Source: Digitaria exilis (Eukaryota > Streptophyta > Magnoliopsida > Poales > Poaceae). Taken from it: 64,000 nt of DNA. Under the pieces are notes generated by a model, which was given only the letters and a program-made list of their open reading frames with translations, searched no databases and was not told the origin of the DNA. Position numbers and translations under genes: made by a program. Numbering within the stretch: the first letter of the stretch is position 1; each line of letters starts with the position of its first letter. This document shows positions 1-12,788 of this stretch, piece after piece. Location: positions 1 through 64,000 of the forward strand of contig JACEFO010001047.1 of NCBI GenBank assembly GCA_015342445.1, given 5' to 3'.

Positions 1-755
1 GCTCTGCTCAAGGTGCCTGTGTTGAAGGATGTTGATGAGAAAGACGCGCTCTGATGATAGCTACCACTTCGTTGGGTTTATTCTTGTTATTTTGCCCAAG
101 GGGCTTGAACTGAATTTGTACTCTCATATTATGGTACTGTGATGATAAATATTGTGATGTTGTCATGTTATGGATATGATATGCCCTAAAATGAGTTTCT
201 ATGTGATATAGCTTAACTGTTCTGGCACTATCACAACAATACATGGAGTCAGGTTGTCCTCACAAACCCTTCATTCCAAGGACGATGAATACATGCATCA
301 TCTATTATCAAGAAATTAATAACAAAGATAATTGATCTAACGATAGGTACAGAAGTGTACACCATGTCTTTCAAAATTTGACTTTATTAAACATTTTTTT
401 ACTACAAACTACTCAAAATACTTAACAATGTTGAAAGTTAGCCTATTTGACTCCAGCAATAAGTGACACAAATGGGGGTTTGTAATTCCTATTGGCATAC
501 TTAATAGTAGTATTTTTATAAAATTAAATGAAACTAAACCGTCCCACCTGATTTTTTATATTGATTGAATTTGAATTGGAACAAAATAATTTTATCATAA
601 GATAAACAAATAAATAAGTACAACTTAATTTGATAGCATATAAGGTATCTTTTATTCGTTAGGTTAACAAACAAGGATACGCTTGCTTCATCACACCTAT
701 ATTATTTTCAACAATAAAAAATACGCAGAGTTTTCAAAAGTATAGGTAAACATAC
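1..755. other. AT-rich DNA without recognised exon
   Basis: This stretch lies downstream of the last recognised ZIFL exon (the gene runs leftwards). The next exon of the family, coding for transmembrane segments of the C-terminal half, should follow, but I cannot find it on the minus strand here. The sequence may be a long intron continuing beyond the window edge, or the 3' half of the gene may be lost. No other gene or repeat was recognised. Confidence 0.6.
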
Positions 756-3700
756 CTCTGTATAGGCCATATCATCAAAGGAGGTGAGACAAAATAGAAT
801 AATGGATGACATCAATGGCCAATTTTTAAATAAGACCCTCTTCGTAGTTGAACTAGAATGTTGTTTAACTGATTCTTCTGAATCAGATAAATGTGATGTG
901 AGATATTCACTTGTTTGATCATCTTTTGTTTCTTGTTTGTGCTTATGCAATGTCTCCTGAAAATCCGTGCACCATACTTTAGTAAGAAAAACCAAGTTAG
1001 CAAATACATAAGTAGCAAGCAGTGTGTTGCATAAATTTGCCATATTAATTATCTTCATATTAGTGTTACTAATAAGTAAATTGTCTTATAATTTCTAGGT
1101 ATTACATAATAAAGAAATTGTGTTTTTTAAATTTAAATATATTTCAATTTGCGTTAGCGAATGTGCAATTTTTGAAGTAAGCAACTGGTCTTTTAGAAGT
1201 TAAAGTTATTTTAATATTCTTTGTGGCAATTAAAAGTTACTACAATTTAGTTTCTTGATATTAGTATGTTTATGTGAAAATAGGGTTGCTCAAGCAAATG
1301 AACAATGTGCATATTATTTTTTTGAGGAAAAAAATAATGTGCACATATTATTCTCAATATTTAAATTTCATGAACTTATATATTTCTATAGAATAAATAA
1401 CCATAGGGATGCAAATTAACATTGTATAAAGTTGGTAGACTTCTTTTGTGGTGGTATAGACATCAAGTTAACTCTAACCACAATAGTTGAAATCAGACCC
1501 TAAAGTGTTTAAAGTGGTAACATTGGTTGGTTTTATAAGAGGAGTATCTGTGAGTGAATAATTGTTGTCATTTTGTGATAAAAAACACAATTGTTGAGAT
1601 GAATTACTTGATTGAAAAATATACATACCGGGAGCCATATGCAGCTTATAAGAATAATTAAGCACAAGAGGGATACACATAAACATGGCAAGAAATATGG
1701 AAACCTACATAGGCACAAGAATTAGTAAGTTGATATAAAACTATATTGAATAGTAAAATTATTTTGGGCATAATGTAACTACCTCCCAAATATCGAGTTG
1801 ACAGGGAAGACATTTGGATATTTTTCTGTTGGCTATCAATAAAAGAAAGTTCAACAAAATTATGCATAAATAACAAATTGAAACTTGAAATGTTAAATGC
1901 CAAATGTATATTGTACCTGTGCTAGGTATCCACCAATAGCTGGTCCAATGATGAGCCCTATTGCCCATGATGTGCTCACCTAATCATACAGACAAAATAA
2001 TATCTCAATATTGATTATTATTATGGAAATAATGAAAAGAACAGTTTATTATATTTGAAAACTAACCAATGATAATCCAATAGCTTGATGCTCAGTTCGA
2101 CATATTTCAACGGCATAAGCCTGAAAGAATTACATGTAATGTTATAACTATAATATGGTTGGTATTAATGTTGAACTTAGGTAACTCAACTGTCATACTC
2201 TTATTGGACCAAGTAAACCATTTAAAGAACCAAGAAGAAATCGTGTTGCTATCGCCATCCAATAATGCAAACTTAGTCCAAACAAAGTGTTGAACACAAG
2301 CCTGTTATAAGAATAATAGGGAAAAAATAATCAAAGATGGTGCACTAAAGGTAATGGAAGTACTCATCCTTGCTGATATATTAATAATTCAATCTTATGT
2401 AAACATATCATGAACACTTGAACACTAACGTTGCCACAATTCCAATAATAATAACAGGCTTCCTCCCAATACGATCGGCTACGATTCCCCAACATGTGGA
2501 AGTTAGAGCTCTACCAAGCATATATGAAGCACCTATAAAGATTTGAATATCACATTTAATCAAATTTTCTAGACTAGTGTACCATAGAAATGGTTATCTG
2601 CATATATCAAGGTTGAAAACTACTACAAACATTCAAATTATATGGAGAGTTCTTACCGACAAAACCAGCATAAAATCCAATATCTTCCACTCGTTTTGCA
2701 ATGTGCAAATCCCTTATCTGTTGGTGAGAAGAAAATACATAATATGTATATCCTTCTTTGTGGAAGAAAAAAATATATGGTGTTATATATCACTAATATG
2801 CAGCTTGATATTGCTTCAAAGTTTGTCATAAAGTTTTTATTTAAGAAATATTATTATAGATCCATGAAGAAATAATAAAGTTGGGTGGTCATACCATGAA
2901 ATATATGAAGGGGAATAACAATGATATCGGCAAACCTAAAGTAAAAAAGGACAAATAGTAATAAGCCGGACTAATTTATAATAGCAAAAGTAGCACACAA
3001 GTAACTGCAATATGCAACAAAATATAGAAACTAATAAAATAAAACATCACAATAGTAGGACTTTAACAAGTTAATTAGTTATTACCACGCATTTTCATAA
3101 AAACTTTCATAACAAATTTTTATGTCATAGGGATACAATAAGAGAATTGGTGTTGTTCCCTTTTTCCATCCGTGGCAGTACTAGGCCAACCATATATATA
3201 AGTATAAGAAGATCATACCCATACCAATGAAGCGCGCGTGCCCACACACACCATACCCCATATAGGTCTATGACTGGGCAAACAGAACTGAGATATATCG
3301 ATGAAGTCACCATAGACACCTTGCACGTAATTGGTTACAAGTGAAATAATTAATTAGTCGTAGATGTAAGCACACGTTGCTATATCGGGGACTCAAAAAT
3401 CTAGATGTGCAGGGTTTGCTACGAAGAACCTGACCTTAATTCTTGGAAATGAAACATCTGCAACCAAACTTTCCAAAACTGAAAGAGGCATAGTTAAGCA
3501 ACTAATCAGCGGTGTAGCCAGGGGGACGGCAAGGGCAAGCCCCCACACGGCCCCTTTTGGTGCTCTGTTCTTTTGGGGGTTGACTAGTACTCTGTTTCTT
3601 TATAAGGTATCATTGGCGGAAAGCATTACTAAAAATCTTTATGCTGCCTTTTTCTCTGTTGGCCACTTGACGAATGAGAGTATGTTTTTCCTGTTGGTCA

Positions 3701-4136
3701 CCTTGATGAACGAGAGTATGTACTAGCAGCAGCAGCTACACCAAGTAACTAAACCAGGATAGATGTGAGTGTTGCTGAGGAATGAGGAACATAACCCTGC
3801 TAGCTTATTGTGCAGTTTATTACCCAAATTAAACCAATCAAGAACCCAATTGAGAGATCAGTAATTTCGATGCAATTATGCACCTGATGAACAAGGTTTT
3901 CAGCAGAAGAAGGGATCAGACAGCAGAGAGATAGCATCACTCATCGAGAGAGGCATGCACGGAAAGAATTAATTGCACGTACAGGAGACGAGGATGATGA
4001 TCCAGATGTGGAAGAATTGCCAGTATGGAACTCCCGAATTCTCCGCCTTCCTCCTTTCGACGGCGCACCCGGGGCAGCCGTCAAAGTACACCCTGGGCTT
4101 CCTCTCCAGCGACGGCGCCTCACCATCGCCGGCCAT
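756..4136 (-). CDS. ZIFL: Zinc-induced facilitator-like (ZIFL) MFS transporter, 3' end missing
   Basis: Plant ZIFL proteins are 12-helix major facilitator transporters of vacuolar or plasma membranes, linked to zinc and potassium balance, metal chelators and auxin transport. Ten exons can be read: 3983-4136, 2895-2935, 2657-2717, 2430-2532, 2199-2301, 2067-2120, 1917-1979, 1783-1832, 1629-1704 and 756-956. All nine introns are GT-AG and the joined frame stays open for 302 codons, about two thirds of a normal protein. Seen: the N-terminal CPGC (residues 21-24) typical of the family; an MFS loop 2-3 signature WGIVADRIGRKP (100-111); an antiporter-like SWAIGLIIGPAIGGY (176-190); ETLHKHK at the start of the central loop (236-242); LFKNWPLMSS (282-291). 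The start at 4136 gives the family's usual N-terminus. Exons for the C-terminal helices are not found in 1-755. The substrate cannot be told from sequence. Confidence 0.93.
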
Positions 4137-4319
4137 CTTCCCGTATCGATTGGTCTCTCACAACCTACGCAGCTCACCTTGAGACGCGATTAGCTTGCAC
4201 GATGTGCGGCATACCAAAAGCTGCTAGCACCTAATCATGGCATCTTGACCTGTTCATTGAGGCCGGCTGAGGGAGACAGCTCACCTAATCTCACTAGAGA
4301 TGGTTTCTATGGTCTAGTT
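4137..4319 (-). promoter_or_regulatory. Short 5' flank of the ZIFL gene
   Basis: Only about 180 bp separate the ZIFL start codon from the first recognisable LINE sequence. Any 5' UTR and core promoter must lie here or inside the transposon. No clear TATA box was recognised. The call rests on position only. Confidence 0.4.
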
Positions 4320-5560
4320 GCAAATAAATGGCGATGTGAAAACAAAGGAACCACATCTATGGAGAGATGCAGAATACAATAAGATCTCTCAGACAATTTA
4401 TGAGGGGTTAGGCCAAAAATAAATCCAGCCATAACAGAAAGGAAAATAAAAAAAACTAATCTGGATAATTGATGATCTAGGTAAAAAGTCTATGAATGGG
4501 GTGCTCTCGGACCAGGAATTATACTTAAAACAATACCTCAATGAAAAAGGATTGGTTAACTTGTTGAGGGAGGAAGAAATTAAATGATATGAGAGAGCAA
4601 AAATTAAATTAAATGATATGAGAGAGCAAAAATTAAATTAAATGATATGAGAGAGCAAGAAGAGGGCGTAATCACAGGTGATGCTGATATGAAAGCTTAT
4701 GTTATGAATTATTATAAGGGGTTGTGTGGGCCACCCAAAGATAATAAGTTGGAAAAACCAGAACCATGACATAGGTGACGCAGGAGGAAAATAATTTCCT
4801 CACAGCCCCATTAACAAAGAAGGGGGTGAAAGAGGCAGTGTTCCAAATGGATCATAATAAATCACTTAGTCAGTAGAATTTTATCAAATCTTCAGGAAAA
4901 TTATAAAACATACCTCATGGTGCTATTCATAGAACTTTATGTCGAACATCTCCCTCTGTATAGTCTCAATTTTGGGGTAATTACTCTACTCCCTAAAATA
5001 AAAGAAGCTATAAAAATTCAGCAATACAGACCCATTTGCTTACTCAGTGTGAGTTTTCTTAATTTTCACTAAAGTAGCTGCTAATAGACTCATGGGGGTA
5101 GCCAACAAAGTGCTACAGCCAATCCAAACAATGTCAGGTCGGAATATCATGGTAGGGCTAGTGATATTACACGAAACTGTCCATGAACTGCACAATGGTG
5201 TAAATTCTAAAAATTGATTTTGAGAAGGACTATGATAAAGAGAAATGGCCTTTTATACAACAAACCTAAAGAAAGAAGGGATTTTACCCTCAATGGTGTG
5301 AATGTGTTAAAGATTTGTTTCTAGGGGAAGTGTGGGAGTCAAAATTAATGATGACATTGGACACAGATCTCTATGTCTCCTATATATTCCCTTTAATATC
5401 ATGGCATATATGTTCTCTGTATTAATAAAGAGGGAAAAAGATGATGGCCAAGTTAATGAAGTGGTACCCATTTGGTGGAAGATGGATTATCCATTCTGCA
5501 ATATGCAGATGACATGATTATTTTTATAGACCATGATATAGAGCAAGCTAAGAATATGAA
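4320..5560 (+). pseudogene. L1-type LINE ORF2, part 1 (reverse transcriptase)
   Basis: This is the first of three pieces of a decayed non-LTR retrotransposon. Translated patches include HLWRDAEYNKISQTIYEG (about 4357-4410), SDQELYLKQYLNEKG, GDADMKAYVMNYYKGL (about 4684-4733), VITLLPKIKEA (RT block near 4980-5015), an IDFEKDYDK-like block and the catalytic QYADDMIIFIDHD (about 5499-5540). Many stops and frameshifts break the frame. The endonuclease part is not seen, so the copy looks 5'-truncated. It breaks off at 5560, where a chromovirus has inserted, and resumes at 17524. Bases 5556-5560 (ATGAA) are the target duplication. Confidence 0.85.
4586..4672 (+). repeat. 29-bp tandem repeat, 3 copies, inside the LINE
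   Basis: A unit starting GATATGAGAGAGCAA begins at 4586, 4615 and 4644. It lies in the spacer before the RT domain. Since 29 is not a multiple of three, the expansion shifts the reading frame, in keeping with a dead LINE. Confidence 0.85.
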
Positions 5561-6619
5561 TGTAACACCCCAGATTCCACCAACACTCTGGGATGCTACT
5601 AAAACATACCAACAATAACTGGACTTCAATAAATATGAAAATTCAGCAGCATCTCCTTTGTATATAAAAGCAACGCGGAAGCAATGACAAGGATATAAAT
5701 TATATAAGCACCACATTCGCATAATCGACATTCTAGATAACAGCATGAGTCAACTAGAATAAAAGTTTAACAATCACACATCACTTTAAGCATAAACCAT
5801 GATCCTTAAATAACAAACGTTCAATAGGATTAACAAAGGGTCCTATAAAAGATGAAGTGTGACGTGTAGCTAATCTCTCTTTCCCCATCTAGCATTAACC
5901 AAGAACCTGGAATGAGGAAAGCAAGAGTGAGAGAAAAATCTCAGCAAGCAAATTGTTTTGACAAACTATTTCAACCACAAGTTTAATTAAACATCAGTTT
6001 TAAATACCAAGAAATAAAGCATATACAATGATGCATATAAGACCGCTTGACCTAAATATAACATATCAAGTTATTCACTTCCATGCAAAAGAATGCATAT
6101 GGATGCAATGCCAGGACCACTTTTACATCGCACCCCTCCTCGGGCAACGCACGATGTGTACCAATACAATTGCAACCATAGGGTTGCAACAAACTTCAAT
6201 GCAAATGAGATGATATGCTCATGATATGCCTCATATGTCTCATAGTGAGAAATAAAACATCCACAACCTCAACTTCAGGTATAACCACAACCTCAACTTC
6301 CATTACAATGGAGATATGACAATAAACCTCGAGTGAGTAAATAAGGAACAAGACATAAATATCTTCCATTTAGCACAAATATTCAGATTATAATTAAAGT
6401 GTTAATATTCTGAATATTGAGTTTTAGGTGATAAAAATAGCTAGTCAAAACGGTAGCAAACCACCGCTACATTCACTTGCCTTCGATGAAGATCAAATGA
6501 AAGCGAGATAAGCACGATCCGAAGGTGTCCCACCTGTTCATAATTATCTTTCATCACCACTCAAACATACATACATACATACATACATACATACATACAT
6601 ACATACATACATACATACA

Positions 6620-6655
<36 letters not shown>

Positions 6656-7770
6656 TATATAACAAATACATCAATCAACGCGTTCCTACGCCCGAACCCA
6701 ACATCCTCACATTAACACACACAATTCTAGTCAAAACAGCAGCACTGTTACTTATCTTTTTTGTACACAATAATTCTGACCACCAAAAATTATCATCTTC
6801 GACCAGATGAAATTTAACTTCAAATAATGCATCTTTGTAATTGTACGCAAAAACAGAAAACATCATTAACATAGGCTAATCTTCAGGTTAACTTTAGACT
6901 GAAAATCTGACAGCCGCTGCACAACATCCCCCAATAAAACAGATATAACCAGAGCATAAAAATCCGTATGAAGGTGATCTTTAACAATCTGGAAACCTTA
7001 TCAAATTTGTCAGAACTTTCATTTTTATCCAAAATTCGAATTATGTCGTTTATGCTTCCTAATCTTCAACGGAGCACAAGCTGCACAGAATTACGAGACT
7101 GAAAAAGTGTCTGAATAAAACAGCGATATCTCCCTGACCACAAATCCATGGAACGGGCTCCAAATATTCTACAACTCATATAAAGGGTTTCTATTTTTTT
7201 TTGAGGCCACGAATATCATGCAAAAGGCCAAAACCGAAAACTGTATAGATCAACAACGTGCTGAGAACAGCGATGTGGGTAGAACCTAAACCCTAGCCCT
7301 CAATGACGACGAACACCATTATACCCAGGTGCTAAACAACCAAAACCTTAGAGAAACCATGATTAGAGCAGGGACATGGCTTACCTAGGGTTTCTCCTTT
7401 AAAAAAAATAGGGCAATGACGGCAGCAATGATCCTCTCTTCTCTTCTCCTCTCCCTTCTCTTTCTCCTCTCCTCTTCTCTTCTCTTTTCTCTTCTCCTTC
7501 AACTTCCAGATCAGGGGCGACACAGGGGGAGGGAGTCACGGTAAAAAGGGAGGGCGACGCAGGAGGGAGGGGGAAAATCACGGACAGAAAAGGGGCGACA
7601 CAGGGGGAGGGAGAAAATTACGGTAGATAGGGAGGGGCAGGTTGGGTTGGATTTGGACTTTGTTACTCTTTGCGAATTGGGCCTATGCGATGATTGCGTT
7701 CAGTCAACTTGGCCCACAAAGAAAATTAGAATTTATTTGTTTGATTCTTTATTAAATTCTAGGTGTTACA
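5561..7770 (-). repeat. Chromovirus 3' LTR (2,210 bp)
   Basis: Starts TGTAACACCCCAG and ends TTACA, matching 12806 onward and 17518 backward. It carries a CATA microsatellite (6565-6661) where the other LTR has its large insert, a polypyrimidine tract (about 7436-7500), and purine-rich short repeats at 7510-7640 near its right end. Point differences and small indels from the partner LTR indicate that the insertion is not very recent. Confidence 0.9.
6565..6661. repeat. (CATA)n / (TA)n microsatellite in the LTR
   Basis: About twenty tandem CATA units are followed by a TA run. The partner LTR has only one or two units at the matching place (about 13829-13833), then a 2.5-kb insert, then the TA run. 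Confidence 0.95.
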
Positions 7771-7790
7771 TTCTACTCCCTTAAAAGAAT
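7771..7790 (-). other. Polypurine tract of the chromovirus
   Basis: On the minus strand the bases just before the 3' LTR read AAGGGAGTAGAA, a purine run of the kind used to prime plus-strand DNA synthesis. Confidence 0.75.
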
Positions 7791-9424
7791 TCGTCCTCGA
7801 ATTCTACCGTTTCTATGATAAAGCAAATATATAAAAAAGTGGAATGTACATAAAACTCACCGGCCTCGAAAAGATATGGATGCATCTTGCGCATCTGCTC
7901 CTCAAGATCCCAAGTAGCTTCTCTCTCAGACTGATTAGTCCATAGAACCCTCACATATTTAGTAGTTCTCCTCCTCAGAACACGCTCTGATGATTCTAAG
8001 ATACGCACAGGGTGACACTCCATAGTAAAGTCCTGTTGCACCGTGATCGGCTCTAGATCTATATGTTGATCTGTATCCCTTAGATACTTCCTTAACATGG
8101 AGACATGAAAAACATTGTGCACACCCTTCATAGACTCGGGCAACTGCAAGCGATAAGCCAAACTCCCCACTCGAGCTATGATATCAAAAGGTCCAACATA
8201 CCTTGGACTAAGCTTCCCTGCAACACCGAAACGCACAACCCCTTTTGTAGGAGATACTTTGAGAAGAACCTGATCTCCTACTGCAAATTCCAATTCTCGT
8301 CTCCTCTTGTCAGCATAGCTCTTCTGGCGGCTCTGAGCCGTCAACAGATTTTGCCGTATTTCTTGTACTTTCTCAGTTGTCTGTTGAATCCAATCGGGAC
8401 CAACTAAAGACCTCTCTCCTAGATTTCCCCAACACAATGGTGAGACACATCGTCTACCATATAAAGCCTCATATGGTGCCATCTCAATACTAGCATGATA
8501 GCTGTTGTTATAAGCAAACTCATCTAAAGCTAGATGATCCTCCCAATTACCTTTCCAAGAAAGGACACAAGCACGAAGCATATCTTCTAGAGTCTAAATT
8601 GTCCGCTCTGACTGACCATCAGTCTGTGGATGGAATGCAACACTAAGAGAAAGCTTCGTACCCAAAGCACTATGAAGACTCTCCCAAAACTTGGACACAA
8701 ATTTGGAATCCCTATCTGAAACAATGGACTTAGGCACCCCATGGAGCCTTATCACTTCTTTCATATATAAAGGAACCAATTCTTGTGCCGAATTAGTAGT
8801 CTTCATTGGAATGAAGTGCACCGACTTGGTGAGTCGATCCACTACAACCCATATAGCATCTCTACCTCGAGGAGAATGAGGTAAACTAATCACAAAATCC
8901 ATAGTAATATGCTCCCACTTCCATTCTGGAATCTCTAAATGTTTTAATAACCCTGCAGGCCTCTTGTGCTCGGCCTTCACACGTTGGCACACATCACAAG
9001 CAGTCACATATTTAGCAACATCAACCTTCATTCTCTTCCACCAAAAAGTCTGCTTCAAGTCCCTATACATCTTAGTCTCACCAGGATGGATTGTATAAGG
9101 GGTCTTATGTGCCTCTCTCAAAATATCCATCTTCACATCTGATTTTTGATGTACACAAAGGTGCCCTCTGAATCGGACCACATCATTCTCATCAATACTA
9201 AATTCCCAAGGTTTGCCATCACCCATCCTCTTGCGAACCTCCTGAATCAAGCGATCATGTTGTTGAGCTTCACGCACCCTCTCAAGAATGGGCGATTGAA
9301 TAAGCAAGCGAGTTTCCTCCCTAGCGGTGCCCACATAACACAATGAGATGCCCATACGGTCCAAATCTGCAATTAAGGGCATTGCCACTTTAGGAACATC
9401 AGTCCTACTAAGAGCATCAGCCAC
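7781..9424 (-). pseudogene. Chromovirus integrase with C-terminal chromodomain
   Basis: Integrase joins retrotransposon DNA to the host chromosome; the chromodomain of this group is known to steer insertion to certain chromatin. The first ORF (8594-9424, 276 residues) has the zinc-binding HHCC module (H106, H113, C143, C146) and all three catalytic residues: D176 in TMDF, D237 in VSDRDSKF and E273 in DGQSE, with 35 residues between the last two as in the D,D35E family. A TAG at 8594-8596 cuts the frame. The same frame then goes on (7781-8581) with the GPY/F-type module GKLSPRYVGPFDI and a chromodomain (about 7870-8000: VRILESSE..., RVLWTN, EATWDLEE). Without the TAG the protein would be whole. 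Confidence 0.9.
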
Positions 9425-10896
9425 TGTATTTGCCTTCCCTAGATGATATTGGATAGTTAGCTCATAATCACTTATCGACTCAAGCCATCTTCATTGCCTC
9501 ATGTTCAACTCCTTCTGAGTGAAGATGTATTTGAGACTCTTGTGATTAGTAAAAATGTCACAAGGCTCACCATAAAGATAGTGCCTCCAAGACTTCAAGG
9601 CAAACACCACAACTGCTAACTCTAGATCATGAGTTGGGTAATTTCTCATGTTTCTTCAACTGTCTAGAGCCATAAGCAATCACCTTGCCATCTTGCATCA
9701 ACACAACCAAGGCCAATACGGGAAGCATCTGTGTACACCGTGTAACGCTTGCCACTCTCGGGCAAGGTCAAAATCAGAGCATTCACCAGCTTATCCTTTA
9801 GTGTTTGAAAACTAACTTCACAATCATTAGTCCACTTAAAGGCGACACCTTTCTCCATGAGTTTAGTCAACGGCTTTGCAATACTAGAGAAGTTCTGCAC
9901 AAAACGCCGATAATAGCCAGTAAGACCCAAGAAACTGCGAATCTCTGTCACGCTAGTGGATCTCTCCCACTTAACCACAGAAGCAACATTCTTGGGGTCA
10001 ACTGAAATACCATCCTGATTAATAACATGACCAAGAAAGGCCCCCTCAGAAAGCCAAAATGCACACTTCTTCAGTTTGCCATAGAACTGATTCTTCCTAA
10101 GGGCATCCAGAACAAGACTAAGATGTCTCTCGTGCTCCTCCTCAGTCTTGGAGTAGATTAGTATATCATCAAGAAATACAACCACAAAACCATCCAAGAA
10201 CTCATGCAACATCCTATTCATTGCTGCCATAAAAGCGGCCGGGGCATTGATTAGTCCAAAGGACATAACGACATATTCATAATGCCCATACCTGGTACTG
10301 AAAGTTGTCTTCTCAATATCCTCCTCTCGTATTCTCAATTGATGATAGCCAGAATTCAAATCAATTTTTGAGAATATCTTGGCACCTCTCAATTGCTCGA
10401 AAAGCACATCAATACGAGGCAAAGGATACTTATTCTTGATAGTAACCAGATTAAGCGCACGATAGTCCACACATAGCCTCTTACTGCCATCCTTCTTCTC
10501 CACAAATAACACCGGGAAAGCCCAAGGCGACTTGCTAGGTCTAATGAAGCCCTTAGCAAGGAGATCATCCAACTGCCATTTTAACTCCATCTGTTCCTTT
10601 GGAGCCATCCGATATGGAGCCTTGTGGATAGGTTGTGTACCAGTAATCAACTTGATTTCAAAAACTGCATCACGCTCAGGTGGAATACCTAGAAGCTCAG
10701 CATTAAAGACATCGGGATAATGACACACCACTCGGATATCCTCTACTCGCAAGGTAGCATCACTACCATCCTCCATAGCAAAAAGAATTCCAGATTTTCT
10801 TGTCCAGCGATCTGGAAATAACTGGTACAACAAGGCAAGAGAATATTTCATAGAACAACCAATAAAGATCACCTCCTTGCCTGATGGCACTTGCAA
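9425..10896 (-). pseudogene. Chromovirus reverse transcriptase and RNase H
   Basis: The ORF 9664-10896 carries a complete gypsy-type RT: KGFIRPSKSPWAFPVLFVEK, LCVDYRALN, KIDLNSGYHQ, the catalytic FLDDILIYS (near 10150), LGHVI and FLGLTGYYRRF, followed by the start of RNase H (YTVYTDAS, near 9735). A frameshift near 9710 ends it. The rest of RNase H can be read in other frames at 9425-9700 (THDLELAVVVFALKSWRHY; HLGKANTVADALSR), with at least one stop. RT and RNase H copy the element's RNA into DNA. Confidence 0.9.
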
Positions 10897-10902
10897 TGTC
10901 TT

Positions 10903-11343
10903 CTAGAAACAAGAAATAACTGCACAATACTGAGAAAGACAATCCATACCCAGAATGACATCAAAGGACTCAAGGGGAATCACCACAAGGTTACCAAAAA
11001 AGGTCTTGTCAGCAAGGGAGATAGAGCAACCCGGACAAACCGAACAACTAGAAATAAGACCTTTAGCGGAACTGACAATAATAGATTGGCTAATTCTCTG
11101 CACGGAAAGTCCAGCACGAGCCATAAAAGCCTCCGAGACAAACGAGAAACTAGTGCCAGAGTCAAAAAGAGCATGTGCATCAAAAGAATCAACTGAGATA
11201 GTAACTGTTACCACATCCCCATGGTTTTTGCCATCAGTAGCGGGCAAAGAATACGCTCCAGGAACACCAGTAGAGGAAGAAGCACCCGGTATACCACTAG
11301 TAGGAGTAGAAGTCCAAGGAAGTGAAGGTGCTGTAGGAGCCAT
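10903..11343 (-). pseudogene. Chromovirus aspartic protease
   Basis: A retroviral-type aspartic protease domain is seen with the active-site triad in ALFDSGTSFSFVS and the second conserved block DVILGMDCL. The frame is that of the RT, but a TAG at 10903-10905 separates the two. The N-terminal part is a Pro/Ser/Thr/Gly-rich linker following gag. Confidence 0.85.
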
Positions 11344-11445
11344 AGGCTGAGGTAGCTGCAGTGCACCAAACTAAGGCGTCGAAGGAGTAATCGGTGCTGA
11401 ACCAGGGGCTATCATGTACTGAGGATAGAATGGTGTAGACAAGTA

Positions 11446-12644
11446 CTACTGAGTGGGTGGCACAGGAAGCTGATGCTGCGTAGACGTCAACATGTTGGCA
11501 GTGCCACTAGAAGCTGAAGCAGACACTAGCTCCCAACGCAACTTCCCATTGGGATTCTTCCGGCATACCACTTCCCTGTGATTATGGCCACAAATAGAGC
11601 AAGTGCCACTCCACTGATACTCCGCTCGATGGTGTCCATCACCACAGCGGAAACAGACCATACCCATACCAGGCTTAGGAGTGGCCCGATACTGTACACT
11701 ACCTCCTCCGGAAGAACCAGACTCTGTGGATTTGCCGCGAATGGATGATGGTGTTGGGACTTTGCCTTCTTATGAATAGGGCCACCTGACTGACCCTTTT
11801 TATCCTCATGATTGCGAGACTGGTCAAGAACTGAAGGCTTCATCTCATTAGTGTACTGATGTTGCATCTCCACACCTAGAGCTTGCTCCATAGTAGTGTG
11901 GAAATCTACTAATGGAAAAGCTCCCAAAGTGTGCCTGATGGAAGGCCTCAAACCTTGACGAAACTGACTCGCCTTCTCTACCTCATTTTGCGCCACATGT
12001 GGAACAAAGCACACAATCTTGTTGAAGCCCACCTCATACTCAGCCACTGTCTTCTTATCTTGCTTATAATTATGCAGATCAATCTTCATTTTCTCAAGAA
12101 AAGTCGCTGGGTAGAACCTCCTCTCAAACCGCATGACAAAGACATGCCATGTTAAAGAGCCTGCCACTGGATTAGCAGATTGCACACCTCTCCACCAAGT
12201 CTGTGCCTCTCCCTTTACCAATTGTGTCCCATAGCGAACACGGTCCCCATAAACCACATCAAAGACATCCATTTTATCCCTCACATAAGCTAGCCAGTCC
12301 GCTGCATCAATTGGAGAGCCACTACCATCAAAATAATCCAGCTTCATACCAACCCTTTGCATCAAGGAAATCCTACTGACAGGGACCGGACCACCCAGGG
12401 GAATAGAACCACCAGTTGGAATAGCACCTCCAGTGGGGATAGCACCTCCAGTACCGCCACCGCCAACTGCAGTAGCAGTAGTAGCGCCAGCTGCTGCTTG
12501 CCTCATGGTTGCCAACTCTTGTTGTATTGCCAGCATCGCAGCAACCATTCCCTCTTGACTATTAAGATCCTGAGTATTGGCCGCCGGCCGACCCCGTCTT
12601 CCTCTCTTAGACGGCATACTGCAGCCATCACGATAAACAAACAT
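11446..12644 (-). pseudogene. Chromovirus gag (capsid and nucleocapsid)
   Basis: Gag packs the element RNA into particles. The ORF 11526-12644 gives a basic N-terminus (MPSKRGRRGRPA; a second Met at 12617 is a likely start), a Gly/Pro-rich linker with short GGxIP repeats, and a retrotransposon gag domain (WLAYVRDKMDVF, GEAQTWWRG, FRQGLRPSIR). A frameshift near 11750 moves the nucleocapsid part to another frame (11446-11667), with two zinc knuckles: CFRCGDGHH, which lacks its last Cys (Tyr instead), and CSICGHNHREVVC, which is complete. Confidence 0.88.
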
Positions 12645-12788
12645 AAACCCACATTAACTTTAAATGAAAATAGTACACCAAATTTGAACATCTCATGTCA
12701 GTAGAAATGTAAACAATTCAATATTACCCATCCTAAATGTGCAAGTGTGTCCATTTAAATTCTAAAGTTACGTTGGAGTCTATAACCT

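Noticed and set aside
2577..2875. Plus-strand ORFs across ZIFL exon 3
   Set aside because: Shadows of the minus-strand gene and its introns; no domain, and the minus-strand exons join perfectly.
3400..3500. A minus-strand CCTCTTTCAG stretch looking like an extra ZIFL exon border
   Set aside because: Exon 1 joins exon 2 (2895-2935) in frame with the expected family sequence; including this stretch would break the protein.
6565..6661. Telomere-like or CRISPR-like repeat
   Set aside because: A plain CATA/TA microsatellite without spacers; the plant telomere unit TTTAGGG is not present.
7332..7581. Lys/Glu/Arg-rich ORFs
   Set aside because: They are translations of a CT/AG-rich simple tract in the LTR.
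7865..8010. Host chromodomain gene
   Set aside because: The chromodomain is in frame behind an integrase and next to a polypurine tract and LTR, so it belongs to the retrotransposon.
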